Origin: Streptomyces europaeiscabiei
GTDB taxonomy: Bacteria > Actinomycetota > Actinomycetes > Streptomycetales > Streptomycetaceae
Length of the DNA stretch: 64,000 nt
Assembly (NCBI RefSeq): GCF_036346855.1
Contig: NZ_CP107841.1
Location: 4,406,001 to 4,470,000 of the forward strand
Direction of reading: 5' to 3'
Shown here: positions 25,548-34,095 of the stretch, piece after piece
Position numbering within the stretch: position 1 is the first letter of the stretch
Layout: each line of letters starts with the position of its first letter
The notes under the pieces: model-generated
What the model saw: only the letters and a program-made list of their open reading frames with translations
Told to the model about the DNA's origin: nothing
The model's database searches: none
Program-made: the position numbers and the translations under genes

Positions 25548-26368
25548 GAGCGGTCTTTCCGGCCGTTGGACCGGGCCGCGGCGGAGCCGTTGACGGGTGT
25601 CGTGCCCGGGACGCGCAGCACTTCGGTGCCCTTGCGTTCGATGGCGAGGGCGTCTTCGGGACTCAGTCCGCCGTCGGTGATCAGCAGATCCACGTCGCTC
25701 AGGTCGCCGAAGCGGGCGAAGTGCTCCTGGCCGTGCTTGGAGGAGTCGGCGAGCAGCACCACGCGCCGGGCGGCGGCCACCGCCGCCCGCTTCACGGCGG
25801 CCTCGGCGAGGTCGGGGGTGGTCAGACCGTGGTCGACGGAGAAACCGTTGGCCGCCACGAAGAGGACGTCGGCGCGGATCTCTCCGTAGGCCCTGAGCGC
25901 CCAGGCGTCCACGGCGGCGCGCGTGCGGTGGCGGACACGGCCGCCGACCAGGTGGAGCTGGATGCCCGGGTGGTCGGCGAGGCGGGCCGCGATCGGCAGG
26001 CTGTGCGTGACCGCGGTGAGCGCGGCCTCCAGCGGGATGACGGCGGCGAGGCGCGCGATCGTCGTACCGGCGTCGAGGACGACCGTGCCGTCGCTCGGCA
26101 GTTCGGCGAGGGCGGCCTGCGCGATGCGGTCCTTCTCGTCGGCCGCGGTGCCCTCACGCTCGGCGAGGTCGGGCTCGAAGTCCAGGCGGCCGGCGGGGAT
26201 CGCGCCGCCGTGCACCCGCTGGACGAGGCCGGCGCGGTCGAGGGCCTTCAGATCCCGGCGGATGGTCTCCGCCGTGACCTGGAACTCCTCCGCCAGCGAC
26301 ACCACGTCCACCCGGCCGCCGTCACGCGCGAGCCGGAGGATCTCCTGCTGCCGCTCCGGTGCGTACAT
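25544..26368 (-). CDS. fruR: DeoR-family repressor of the fructose operon
   Basis: 274 residues. N-terminal DeoR HTH (RQQEILRLARDGGRVDVVSLAEEFQVTAETIRRDLKAL, residues 7-44), then a DeoR-C sugar-phosphate binding domain (VVLDAGTTIARLA, FVAANGFSVDHGLTTPD, LLADSSKHGQ). First gene of the operon, so probably autoregulated and relieved by fructose 1-phosphate. The leader (26369-26460) has an AT-rich segment (gaaagtaaacaggttc) that may hold its operator. Confidence 0.9.
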   Translation of the reverse strand: MYAPERQQEILRLARDGGRVDVVSLAEEFQVTAETIRRDLKALDRAGLVQRVHGGAIPAGRLDFEPDLAEREGTAADEKDRIAQAALAELPSDGTVVLDAGTTIARLAAVIPLEAALTAVTHSLPIAARLADHPGIQLHLVGGRVRHRTRAAVDAWALRAYGEIRADVLFVAANGFSVDHGLTTPDLAEAAVKRAAVAAARRVVLLADSSKHGQEHFARFGDLSDVDLLITDGGLSPEDALAIERKGTEVLRVPGTTPVNGSAAARSNGRKDRS

Positions 26369-26488
26369 GTCCGTTCCCCTCCGACCGATGCCCGATTCTG
26401 TGGTTTCGATCGGAGGCTACGCCCGGATTTCCAGAAAGTAAACAGGTTCGGGCGTGACTCAGACATGGACGGGCATGCCCGGGCGTAC

Positions 26489-26540
26489 GGCGAGAGGTGG
26501 GGTCCGGCACCTTCCCAGGTGCCGGACCCCACCTCTCGCC
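26489..26540. terminator. 24-bp perfect hairpin terminator
   Basis: ggcgagaggtgg...cacct and its exact complement form a 24-bp stem with a 4-base loop (tccc), between the end of the DHA2 exporter gene (26568) and the fruR promoter. Its position fits termination of the exporter transcript and insulation of the fru operon. Confidence 0.85.
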
Positions 26541-26567
26541 GCCGCCGGCGCACCGGTTCACCGCCGG

Positions 26568-28262
26568 TCAGCGCACCGGCTCACCGGCCCGTGCCGACGC
26601 CTGCTCACCGGCCCCGGCGTACACCGGCTCGTCGGTTTCTGCGTACACCGGCTCGTCGGGCTCCGCGGACGTCGACTCGTCGGGCTCCGGGGACGTCGGC
26701 TCACCGGGCACCGGGGCGGCTCGCCCCGGCAGGGCGAACATCAGCAGGAAGATCGCGACCAGGACGGCGGCCACCCAGCCGAGCGCGTACTCGAAGGCGT
26801 CCACGAAGGCGGGGCCGATCTCGGCCGAGGCGAGGTGGTCGTCCATGACGCCGAAGAAGACGACGGCGACCAGGCCGAGGCCCAGCGCATTGCCCATCTG
26901 CTGGACGGTGCTGATCAGCCCGGACGCGGACCCGGCGTGCTCTCGCGGCACTCCGGAGAGGATCGCGTCGGTCAGCGGGGCGACGACGAGACCCATGCCC
27001 GCGCCCATCACGACCAGCGGGAGCGCCATCTGCCAGGGGGTGATGGCGAGGCCGTACCGTTCGGACTCCGCCAGGTACAGCAGCACCCCGGCCGCCATCA
27101 GCAGCGCGCCCGTCTGGAGGACCTTGCGGCCGAAGCGCGGGACGAGCTTCTGGACCGAGACCCCGGCCGCGACCGACACGGCGAGGGAGAACGGGATGCC
27201 GGTGAGGCCGGCCCGCAGGACGCTCCAGCCGAGGCCGGTCTGGAGATAGAGCGTCCAGACGAGGAAGAAGACACCGAGGGCGACGCCGAAGACGGTCTGC
27301 ACGGCGATGCCCGCAGCGAAGCTCTTCACCCTGAACAGCGACAGTTCGATGAGCGGCGACCCGTCACGCGCGGTCTTGCGCCGCTCGTACGCCACCAGCG
27401 CCACGAGCACGGCCAGCGAGCCGGCCATCGAGACGTACCCCCACAGCGGCCAGTCCAGCTCCCGGCCCCGGGTGAGCGGGTAGAGCAGCATCAGCAGGCC
27501 GGCGGTGACGAGGGCGACGCCCACGAGGTCCAGCTTCAGTGCCTGCGGGGCCTTGGACTCGGTGATGAAACGGCGGCCCAGGATCAGGCCCGCGACGCCG
27601 ACCGGCAGGTTGATCAGGAAGATCGCCCGCCATTCGAGGCCGAGCGGGTTCCACTCGATGAGCAGGGCGCCGAGCAGCGGGCCGGAGACCGCGCCGAGGC
27701 CCACGATCGCCCCGAACAGGCCGAACACCTTGCCGCGTTCGTGCGCCGGGAAGGTCGCGTGCACGATCGACAGCACCTGCGGCACCATCAGCGCGGCGGT
27801 CGCGCCCTGCGCGATCCTCGCCGCCACCAGCATCTCCGGGTTCGCGGCGAGGCCGCACAGCGCGGAGGCGAGCGTGAAGCCGCCGATCCCGAGGAGGAAG
27901 ATCCGCCTGCGGCCGTGGATGTCGCCGAGGCGGCCACCGGTGACGAGGCCCGCGGCGAAGGCGAGGGCGTAGCCGGCGGTGATCCACTGGATCTGGCTGA
28001 ACGTGGCGTGTTCGCTTCGCTGGATGGAGGGGATCGCGATGTTGACGATGGTGACGTCGACCAGGTCCATGAAGGCGGCCGTCATGACGATGGCGAGGGC
28101 TGTCCAGCGGCGGCGGTCGGCTCCGCCGGGGGACGCGTCGAGCGCCGTTCGGGCTTCTGTCGTCGGGTCGCCGACGTTCGTCCGTGGCTGGTCGCGCCCA
28201 CGCGACGGAGTCGCAGATGTAACAGCCCCGCGCCCCTGAAGGGCGCTCGTTGTCGAGGTCAT
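26568..28262 (-). CDS. MFS transporter, DHA2 (14-helix) family
   Basis: 564 residues from the ATG at 28262. After a hydrophilic N-terminus of about 50 residues come about 14 membrane helices. Motif D1 is clear (DLVDVTIVNIAIPSIQ), as are motif A (GGRLGDIHGRRRIFLLG) and motif C (GAVSGPLLGALL). The C-terminus is a low-complexity acidic tail with repeated SPEPDES/SAEPDEP/YAETDEP units. Probable multidrug exporter. Divergent from the WYL regulator with 102 bases between, where an inverted repeat lies, so that regulator probably controls it. Confidence 0.87.
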   Translation of the reverse strand: MTSTTSALQGRGAVTSATPSRGRDQPRTNVGDPTTEARTALDASPGGADRRRWTALAIVMTAAFMDLVDVTIVNIAIPSIQRSEHATFSQIQWITAGYALAFAAGLVTGGRLGDIHGRRRIFLLGIGGFTLASALCGLAANPEMLVAARIAQGATAALMVPQVLSIVHATFPAHERGKVFGLFGAIVGLGAVSGPLLGALLIEWNPLGLEWRAIFLINLPVGVAGLILGRRFITESKAPQALKLDLVGVALVTAGLLMLLYPLTRGRELDWPLWGYVSMAGSLAVLVALVAYERRKTARDGSPLIELSLFRVKSFAAGIAVQTVFGVALGVFFLVWTLYLQTGLGWSVLRAGLTGIPFSLAVSVAAGVSVQKLVPRFGRKVLQTGALLMAAGVLLYLAESERYGLAITPWQMALPLVVMGAGMGLVVAPLTDAILSGVPREHAGSASGLISTVQQMGNALGLGLVAVVFFGVMDDHLASAEIGPAFVDAFEYALGWVAAVLVAIFLLMFALPGRAAPVPGEPTSPEPDESTSAEPDEPVYAETDEPVYAGAGEQASARAGEPVR

Positions 28263-28281
28263 GCGTGGAAAGTAGAGGTCC

Positions 28282-28304
28282 AGTAGGCCAGATCGTGTCC
28301 TACT
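28282..28304. promoter_or_regulatory. Candidate operator between exporter and WYL regulator
   Basis: Inverted repeat AGTAGG-N11-CCTACT in the 102-base divergent gap. The half-site AGTAG occurs once more at 28271-28275. Likely binding site for the adjacent WYL-domain regulator. Confidence 0.5.
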
Positions 28305-28364
28305 TCTCCGGCATGCTCGGGTCATGACGACACCAGGGAAACCATCGGCCGGAGAGGGGCTCTC

Positions 28365-29339
28365 ATGACCACCGACACCCCCGGCAGGCTCCTCCAACTC
28401 CTCTCCCTCCTCCAGACGCCCCGTGAGTGGCCCGGTGGGGAACTCGCCGGGCGGCTCGGGGTGTCGCGTCGTACGGTCCGGCGGGACATCGACCGGCTGC
28501 GGGAGCTGGGGTATCCGGTGCAGGCGACCATGGGGGCCGAGGGCGGGTACCGGCTGGTGGCGGGGAAGGCGATGCCCCCGCTCGTGCTGGACGACGAGGA
28601 GGCCGTGGCGATCGCGGTGGGGTTGCGGGCCGGGGCCGGGCACGCGGTGGAGGGGGTGGACGAGGCGTCCGTACGGGCGCTCGCCAAGCTCGAACAGGTG
28701 CTGCCGTCGCGGTTGCGTCACCGGGTCTCCACGTTGCAGGCCGCCACCACTCCCCTGACCAGCGGCGACGGGGCGACCGTCGCACCCGAGACGTTGACCG
28801 TGATGGCCTCGGCGGTGGCGGGTCGGGAGCGGCTGCGCTTCGCCTACCGTTCCGGCGACGGCACGGACTCACGGCGCCACTGCGAGCCGTACCGGCTCGT
28901 CTCGACCGGCCGCCGCTGGTATCTCGTCGCGTACGACCTCGACCGCGCCGCCTGGCGCACCTTCCGGGTCGACCGGGTCGAGGAACCTTTCGCCACGGGC
29001 GCCCGGTACGCGCCGCGTGAGCTGCCGACGGGGAGTGCGGAGGAATATCTGCGGCAGTCGATGTACCGGCGGCAGGAGACCTACGCGTTCGACGTCACCT
29101 TCGCCGCGCCCGCCGAGTTCATCGCGGCCCGGCTCCCCCGCTGGTTCGGTACGCCCGAACCCCTCGACGAGCACAACTGCCGGCTGCGGGCCTCCGTCGG
29201 CGACTCCGTGGAGTGGCTGGCCGTACGGCTCGCCATGGTCGACTGCGACTTCACAGTGCACGAGCCGCCTGAACTGGTCGGGTGTGTCAAGGAGTTGGGC
29301 TCACGGCTGACTCGGGCGGCGGGCGCCTCCGAGGCGTGA
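28365..29339 (+). CDS. WYL-domain transcriptional regulator (YafY/DeoR-HTH)
   Basis: 324 residues. N-terminal HTH (RLLQLLSLLQTPREWPGGELAGRLGVSRRTVRRDIDRL, residues 8-45), the GAEGGYRL wing, a central WYL domain (residues about 140-210; RRHCEPYRLVSTGRRWYLVAYDLDRAAWRTFRVDRV) and a WCX-type C-terminal extension. Such regulators sense ligands through the WYL domain. Divergent from the DHA2 exporter gene, its likely target. Confidence 0.9.
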   Translation: MTTDTPGRLLQLLSLLQTPREWPGGELAGRLGVSRRTVRRDIDRLRELGYPVQATMGAEGGYRLVAGKAMPPLVLDDEEAVAIAVGLRAGAGHAVEGVDEASVRALAKLEQVLPSRLRHRVSTLQAATTPLTSGDGATVAPETLTVMASAVAGRERLRFAYRSGDGTDSRRHCEPYRLVSTGRRWYLVAYDLDRAAWRTFRVDRVEEPFATGARYAPRELPTGSAEEYLRQSMYRRQETYAFDVTFAAPAEFIAARLPRWFGTPEPLDEHNCRLRASVGDSVEWLAVRLAMVDCDFTVHEPPELVGCVKELGSRLTRAAGASEA

Positions 29340-29660
29340 GGCTCGGGGTCGGACACGGGACGCGGGACGCGAGGCACGAGGCACGGGACGCGAGGCACGG
29401 GACGCGAGGCACGGGACGCGGGCCTCTGACGTGCGGGACGCGGGCCTCTGACGTGCGGGTATGGCACTCGCCATGCCCGGGCGGGGATTGCCTCCGGGGC
29501 ACTATCTGCCCCGTTCGGTTCACCCCCGGGGTTCAGGGGCCGGGGGTCGGTCTGCCTGGCCCTGATTCCCTCCGGCCGGACCCCTCGGGCCGGTCGGACT
29601 CCCTCGGGCCGGTCGGCCCGTTCGGGCGGCTTCCCCCCTGTGGCTTCCGGGGCTCCCCGG

Positions 29661-29721
29661 GGCTTCCATGGCTTCCATGGCTTCCATGGCTTCCATGGCT
29701 TCCATGGCTTCCATGGCTTCC
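29661..29721. repeat. 9-bp tandem repeat ggcttccat, nearly seven copies
   Basis: Six exact copies and a partial seventh. Open frames through it give only low-complexity peptides (Gly-Phe-His or Met-Glu-Ala repeats) without ribosome binding sites, so it is taken as non-coding. Confidence 0.9.
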
Positions 29722-29738
29722 TGCGACAGCGGAAAAGA

Positions 29739-29781
29739 AGCCGGGCTCCGGCGCCGGGGGGGGTGGCGCCGAAGCCCGGCT
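29739..29781. terminator. Strong hairpin between convergent genes
   Basis: agccgggct and ggcgcc arms form 16 of 17 pairs around a loop of eight g and one t. A second hairpin (gagtcccg/cgggactc, 29788-29821) follows directly. They probably end the WYL-regulator transcript and, on the other strand, long hrdD transcripts. Confidence 0.6.
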
Positions 29782-30184
29782 CTCGGAGAGTCCCGGCGCT
29801 GGGGGGAGAGCGTCGGGACTCGGCTTCGGATGGCTTCGGTGAAGTCCGGGGTCCTGCGGTGAAGTCCTGTTCAGGGCCATGACGGGACTTCGAGTGGTGA
29901 CGGCGTACGGAGGCGCACACGCACTTCGGTGTGGCGTGTGCCCCCCCGACTCCCTCGAACTCCGGGTCCCGGGCCTGACGGCTCCGGGCCCGGTGAAGTC
30001 GTGGCCCGGAAGTCTTGTGCCCCGGGAACGGGGAGTTGAAGCGGCGTAGTACGGCCAAGTAGCGGCACAGTACGGCCAAGGTGTGGCCGACGTACGGGTG
30101 GTACGCCGGACCAAGCCCCGTGGCGGCCCCAGGGGTTGGGCCGTACGGGGCCTTGGTCCGTACCGGGCCGGATCGTCCGTTGCT

Positions 30185-30202
30185 TGACCCTCGAAAGGGT
30201 CA
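30185..30202 (-). terminator. Hairpin overlapping the hrdD stop codon
   Basis: tgaccct and agggtca pair perfectly around cgaa. On the minus strand the stem begins with the hrdD TGA stop itself. Confidence 0.5.
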
Positions 30203-31195
30203 GGCGACCGCGTCGAAGCCGGTGTCGCGGGCGAGCTTCTTCAGTTCGAGCAGGGCGTGCTTCTCGATCTGGCGGATCCGCTCACGGGTGAGCCCGTGTT
30301 CCTTGCCGACCTCGGTGAGGGTGCGCTCGCGGCCGTCCTCGATGCCGTACCGCATCTTGATGATGGACGCGGTGCGCTGGTCGAGGCGCCCGATGAGGTC
30401 GTCCAGCTCCTCGCTGCGCAGCAGCGTGAGCACGGACTGCTCGGGCGAGACCGCGGAGGTGTCCTCCAGCAGGTCGCCGAACTGGGTGTCGCCGTCGTCG
30501 TCCACCGACATGTTCAGCGAGACCGGGTCGCGGGCCCAGTCGAGGACGTCGATGACACGGTCCGCGTTGGAACCGAGCTCGGCGGCGATCTCCCGGGGCT
30601 CGGGGTCGCGCCCGTGCTCGCGGTTGAACTCGCGCTGCACGCGGCGGATCCGGCCCAGCTCCTCGACGAGGTGGACGGGCAGCCGGATGGTGCGCGACTG
30701 GTCCGCTATCGAACGGGTGATGGCCTGACGGATCCACCAGGTGGCGTACGTCGAGAACTTGAAGCCCTTGCGGTAGTCGAACTTCTCGACCGCGCGGACC
30801 AGGCCGGCGTTGCCCTCCTGGATGAGATCGAGCAGGGGCAGGCCACTGCGCGGATAGCGCCGGGCGACGGCCACGACAAGGCGCAGGTTGGACCGTATGA
30901 AGATGTCCTTGGCCCGCTCGCTGTCGGCGACGAGGGCTTCGAGCTCCTCGCGGGTGGCGTCCGCCTTGGGCTCCTCGGCGCCGTCGAGGATCTGCTGCGC
31001 GAACACACCCGCCTCGATCATCTGGGACAGCTCGACTTCCTTGGCGGCGTCGAGCAGCGGTGTACGCGCGATCTCGTCGAGGTACATGCCGACCAGGTCG
31101 CGGTCGGCGATCTCGCCGCCAGAGGCGCGAACGCTGCGAGCCGCGTCGGTCCGGCCGGCGGACGAACGACGAGCGGCGACGGCACGGGTTGCCAT
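30200..31195 (-). CDS. hrdD: Group 2 RNA polymerase sigma factor HrdD
   Basis: 331 residues from the ATG at 31195, with aagggag upstream; this is the length of Streptomyces HrdD (about 332), much shorter than HrdB. All sigma-70 regions are present: region 1.2 (DLVGMYLDEIARTPLL), 2.3-2.4 (FSTYATWWIRQAITRSIADQ), 3 (LPVHLVEELGRI) and 4.2 (TLTEVGKEHGLTRERIRQIEKHALLEL). HrdD is a nonessential relative of the principal sigma factor with an almost identical promoter-recognition helix. Upstream lies a perfect SigR-type promoter, in line with known SigR control of hrdD in S. coelicolor. Confidence 0.92.
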   Translation of the reverse strand: MATRAVAARRSSAGRTDAARSVRASGGEIADRDLVGMYLDEIARTPLLDAAKEVELSQMIEAGVFAQQILDGAEEPKADATREELEALVADSERAKDIFIRSNLRLVVAVARRYPRSGLPLLDLIQEGNAGLVRAVEKFDYRKGFKFSTYATWWIRQAITRSIADQSRTIRLPVHLVEELGRIRRVQREFNREHGRDPEPREIAAELGSNADRVIDVLDWARDPVSLNMSVDDDGDTQFGDLLEDTSAVSPEQSVLTLLRSEELDDLIGRLDQRTASIIKMRYGIEDGRERTLTEVGKEHGLTRERIRQIEKHALLELKKLARDTGFDAVA

Positions 31196-31301
31196 GCGTG
31201 CTCCCTTGCGATGGTGGGCTGGCAGGGTCGTATCGGGTCCTGCACGGGTCTTGATGCGGCCGCTCGGACACTCTCCCGAGTGCCCTGCTTCCGAAGGAAA
31301 C

Positions 31302-31327
31302 AACGACTGGAATCAGGACAGAATTCC
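31302..31327 (-). promoter_or_regulatory. SigR-type promoter of hrdD
   Basis: On the minus strand GGAAT (31327-31323), then exactly 18 bases, then GTT (31304-31302): the SigR consensus of Streptomyces. It predicts a start near 31296 and a leader of about 100 bases. hrdD is a known target of the thiol-stress sigma factor SigR in S. coelicolor, which supports the call. Confidence 0.75.
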
Positions 31328-31388
31328 CAACCCGTCCCACTATTTTTCTGATCTTGCAGTACCCTGTGCCGCCACAGGGGGAGGCGAG

Positions 31389-31907
31389 ATGTCCAGGGAG
31401 TCCGTAGAGGTGCAGGTCAGACCAGGAGTCGAGACCGACCTCGCCGCCCTCACCGACATCTACAACCACTACGTCCGTGAGACGCCCATCACATTCGATA
31501 CCGCCGTCTTCACTCCGGAAGAGCGCCGTCCTTGGCTCCTCTCCCACCCTGAAGACGGCCCGCACCGCCTGATGGTTGCCACCTCCACGGACTCACAGCG
31601 GATTCTCGGGTACGCCACGAGCAGCGCGTTTCGCGTGAAACCGGCGTACGACACCTCGGTGGAGGTGTCGGTGTACCTCGCCCCGGACGCGGGCGGCCGG
31701 GGCGTGGGCACGCTGCTGTACAAGGCCTTGTTCGAGGCGCTCGCCGACGAGGACGTCCATCGCGCCTACGCCGGGATCGCCCAGCCGAACGAGGCGTCGA
31801 CACGGCTGCACGAGCGGTTCGGGTTCCGTTACGTCGGCACGTATCGGGAGGTCGGGCGGAAGTTCGGGCGGTACTGGGATGTGGCCTGGTACGAGAAGGG
31901 GCTGTGA
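31389..31907 (+). CDS. GNAT acetyltransferase, phosphinothricin-acetyltransferase-like
   Basis: 172 residues from the ATG at 31389 (gggaggcg upstream). Typical PAT/bar layout: VRPGVETDLAALTDIYNHYVRETPITFDT at the start, GYATSSAFRVKPAYDTSVEVSVYL, motif A GGRGVGTLLYKALFEAL, and NEASTRLHERFGFRYVGTYREVGRKFGRYWDVAWYEK at the end. Such enzymes acetylate phosphinothricin or methionine sulfoximine type amino acids. Divergent from hrdD. Confidence 0.88.
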   Translation: MSRESVEVQVRPGVETDLAALTDIYNHYVRETPITFDTAVFTPEERRPWLLSHPEDGPHRLMVATSTDSQRILGYATSSAFRVKPAYDTSVEVSVYLAPDAGGRGVGTLLYKALFEALADEDVHRAYAGIAQPNEASTRLHERFGFRYVGTYREVGRKFGRYWDVAWYEKGL

Positions 31908-31932
31908 CTCCCCGCCGACGGCCCGGGCCGTT

Positions 31933-32007
31933 GATCGGCCGAACTCGCTGATCGGCCGAACCCACCGCTCGGCCGAACTCACTGCTCGGCCGAACTCACT
32001 GCTCGGC
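31933..32007. repeat. 17-bp tandem repeat over a stop codon
   Basis: Four copies and a partial fifth of a unit like gctcggccgaactcact, starting at 31933, 31950, 31967, 31984 and 32001. The DUF1330 stop (31996-31998, minus strand) lies in it, and the last residues SAEQ are encoded by the repeat. Confidence 0.85.
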
Positions 32008-32346
32008 AGACAGTGCCTCCCTCATGACCTTCGCGGAGGCGGTGGGGTCGTAGTTCTCGGGCACCCCTTCGACCAGGATGATGTCGCCCTCGACATGTCG
32101 TGACCGCAGCGGGGCTATTTCCTGGTACGCGGGGGAGTCCCACCAGCTCCGCGCCTCGGCGATCCCGGGGAAGCCGATCACCACGACAGCTCCGGGCCAG
32201 CCCCCCTCCTTCACCTCGTGCTGGGCGAAGTGCACGAGGAAGCGGCCGCCGTACGGCTCGAAGGTGGCGGGGATGCGCTCGACGTACTCGGCGATCTCCG
32301 GGTGCGGGGCGGCGTCCCTCAGGTGGGCTATGGCGTAGGCGGGCAT
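31996..32346 (-). CDS. DUF1330 family protein
   Basis: 116 residues, ferredoxin-like dimeric alpha/beta barrel type. The DUF1330 features are PAYAIAHLRD at the start, a central AVVVIGFPGIAEARSWWDSPAYQEIAPLR, and DIILVEGVPENYDP near the end. Function of the family is unknown. The C-terminal SAEQ and the stop codon come from a tandem repeat, so the end of the protein may vary between strains. Confidence 0.88.
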   Translation of the reverse strand: MPAYAIAHLRDAAPHPEIAEYVERIPATFEPYGGRFLVHFAQHEVKEGGWPGAVVVIGFPGIAEARSWWDSPAYQEIAPLRSRHVEGDIILVEGVPENYDPTASAKVMREALSAEQ

Positions 32347-32505
32347 GGCGTCCTTCCGGTCGGGCGCTCTGGCGGTCGGGCTCCGTACGCCGACGAGCCT
32401 GACAGCCGGACGGGCCGGGGTCGATGACCTGACAGGTAAACGACCCCGGCCCGAGGGCCCGTGCCAACAGGCCCGCCCCGTCGCCGGGGCCGCCGCCGGG
32501 AGCGG

Positions 32506-33291
32506 CTAGCCGAACTGCACCGAGCGCTTCGCCAGCCCCAGCCAGAAGCCGTCGATCACCGACCGCTGGGCATCCAGTTCACCGGAGGCCTCGGCCGCGC
32601 CCATCGTGACGAAGAGGGGGGCGAAGTGCTCCGTGCGGGGGTGGGCGAGCTGCCCGGCCGGGGACTTGTGGAGGAAGTCGAGGAGGGCGTCCCAGTCGCG
32701 GGATTCGAGGGCCCGGTGGCCCCAGTCGTCGAACTCGGTGGACCAGGTGGGGACGCCGGCCTGGCGGAGGGCGGCCAGGTTGTGGGTGAAGAATCCGGAG
32801 CCGATGATCAGCACGCCCTCGTCCCGGAGGGGGGCGAGCTTGCGGCCGATGTCCATGAGCTTCACCGGGTCGAGCGTCGGCATGGAGATCTGCAGGACCG
32901 GGATGTCGGCGTCGGGGTACATCTCCACCAGGGGGACGTACGCACCGTGGTCGAGGCCCCGATCCGGAATGTCCTGGACGGGGATGCCGGGGGCCTGGAG
33001 CAGCTTGCGGACCGAGGCCGCCAGCTCGGGGGCACCCGGTGCCCCGTACTGGACCTTGTAGTAGTGCTCGGGGAAGCCCCAGAAGTCGTAGACCAGGGGG
33101 ACGGGGGCGACGGCGCCGAGGGCGAGCGGGGCCTTCTCCCAGTGGGCGGAGACCATGAGGATCGCCTTGGGGCGGGGCAGGGTCGCCGACCAGGCGGCGA
33201 GCTCGGCGGGCCAGATCGGGTCGTCGGCGAGCGGCGGGGCCCCGTGACTCAGGTACAGGGCGGGCATGCGCTCGGCTGTGGCGGCGGACAT
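32506..33291 (-). CDS. Class III extradiol ring-cleavage dioxygenase (DODA/YgiD type)
   Basis: 261 residues from the ATG at 33291 (gggag nine bases upstream). MPALYLSHGAPP, LMVSAHWE, LDHGAYVPL and IGSGFFTHNL are the family blocks that carry the metal-binding His residues. Such enzymes open catechol or DOPA-type rings, but many homologues respond to quinones or have unknown substrates. Divergent from a MarR gene 206 bases away, its likely regulator; a good promoter lies in the gap. Confidence 0.9.
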   Translation of the reverse strand: MSAATAERMPALYLSHGAPPLADDPIWPAELAAWSATLPRPKAILMVSAHWEKAPLALGAVAPVPLVYDFWGFPEHYYKVQYGAPGAPELAASVRKLLQAPGIPVQDIPDRGLDHGAYVPLVEMYPDADIPVLQISMPTLDPVKLMDIGRKLAPLRDEGVLIIGSGFFTHNLAALRQAGVPTWSTEFDDWGHRALESRDWDALLDFLHKSPAGQLAHPRTEHFAPLFVTMGAAEASGELDAQRSVIDGFWLGLAKRSVQFG

Positions 33292-33444
33292 AGGGGTGAC
33301 TCCCTCAACACGCGCGACGCACACGACACACGCGCCTCGGCGGGCCCGGTGGTCGCTCTCTGTCTCCTTGGTTTCGCCTGGCTCTCCAGGCTCTTGAGAC
33401 TCCCCCAACTCCCCAGTAGTTGAAGTCTCAATATTTCTTGTTTC

Positions 33445-33473
33445 ACCTTACATCTCTATAGTTCAAATTTCAA
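33445..33473 (-). promoter_or_regulatory. Promoter of the dioxygenase gene, overlapping MarR control region
   Basis: On the minus strand TTGAAA (33473-33468), 17 bases, TAAGGT (33450-33445): a near-consensus vegetative promoter. The -35 overlaps the imperfect palindrome ttcaaatttcaa (33462-33473), a candidate MarR operator, which is also 24 bases before the marR start. Confidence 0.5.
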
Positions 33474-33497
33474 GAAGGAGCCTCGTACAGTGGAGTC

Positions 33498-34004
33498 ATG
33501 AAGGATGCATCCGCTGAGGAAGAACCCCGCTGGCTCACCGACGAGGAGCAACGCACCTGGCTCGCCTACGTGCACGCCACAACCCTGCTCGAGGACCATC
33601 TCGACCGCCAGTTGCAGCGCGACGCGGGCATGCCGCACCTCTACTACCACCTGCTCGTGGTGCTGTCCGCAGCGCCGGAGCGGCGGCTGCGGATGACCGA
33701 GCTGGCGATGCAGACGAAGATCACGCGGTCGCGGCTGTCGCACGCCGTGTCCCGGCTGGAGAAGAACGGGTGGGTGCGGCGCGAGGACTGTCCGTCCGAC
33801 AAGCGGGGGCAGTTCACCGTACTGACGGACGGGGGGTCCGAGATGCTCTCGAAGAGCGCGCCGGGGCATGTGACCGCGGTGCGGCAGGCGCTGTTCGACC
33901 GGTTGTCGGCGGAACAGCGGAAGGCCCTCGGCGAGATCATGGGAGTCATCGCGGAGGGCCTTCAGCCGTCTGAGGCGGGTGCGGATCTGCCCTGGCTTCG
34001 TTAG
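33498..34004 (+). CDS. MarR family regulator
   Basis: 168 residues, ATG with ggag upstream. Winged HTH: RLRMTELAMQTKITRSRLSHAVSRLEKNGWVRREDCPSDKRGQFTVLTDGG at about residues 70-121, with flanking dimerisation helices. Divergent from the extradiol dioxygenase, so it probably represses that gene and itself, released by a phenolic or quinone ligand. Confidence 0.9.
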   Translation: MKDASAEEEPRWLTDEEQRTWLAYVHATTLLEDHLDRQLQRDAGMPHLYYHLLVVLSAAPERRLRMTELAMQTKITRSRLSHAVSRLEKNGWVRREDCPSDKRGQFTVLTDGGSEMLSKSAPGHVTAVRQALFDRLSAEQRKALGEIMGVIAEGLQPSEAGADLPWLR

Positions 34005-34095
34005 GGGCCTTTCCGTCGTGGAGTTGTGCGGGTGGGCGGGGTCTCACGCGGTGGCCGCGCGGTTGCCGCGCAGCTGCCGCGCGGTTCCCGCACCC

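Larger units (their letters stand above)
29340..30184. other. 845-base intergenic region rich in repeats and hairpins
   Basis: No gene seen. In order it holds: 29345-29460, tandem copies of gggacgcgaggcac followed by two copies of gggacgcgggcctctgacgtgc; 29661-29721, the 9-bp array; 29739-29821, two stable hairpins; then AT-richer DNA with direct repeats of agtacggccaag (30047-30080). It separates convergent genes (WYL regulator and hrdD). Confidence 0.7.

Noticed and set aside
26454-28286. 610-codon plus-strand frame
   Set aside because: Antisense to the DHA2 exporter; low-complexity His/Asp/Glu/Arg composition.
29641-29882. Small protein of Gly-Phe-His repeats
   Set aside because: No ribosome binding site; the flanks are hairpins and the repeat explains the open frame in every phase.
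30200-31195. Principal sigma factor HrdB
   Set aside because: Too short (331 aa against about 510) and lacks the long acidic N-terminus; the start matches HrdD.
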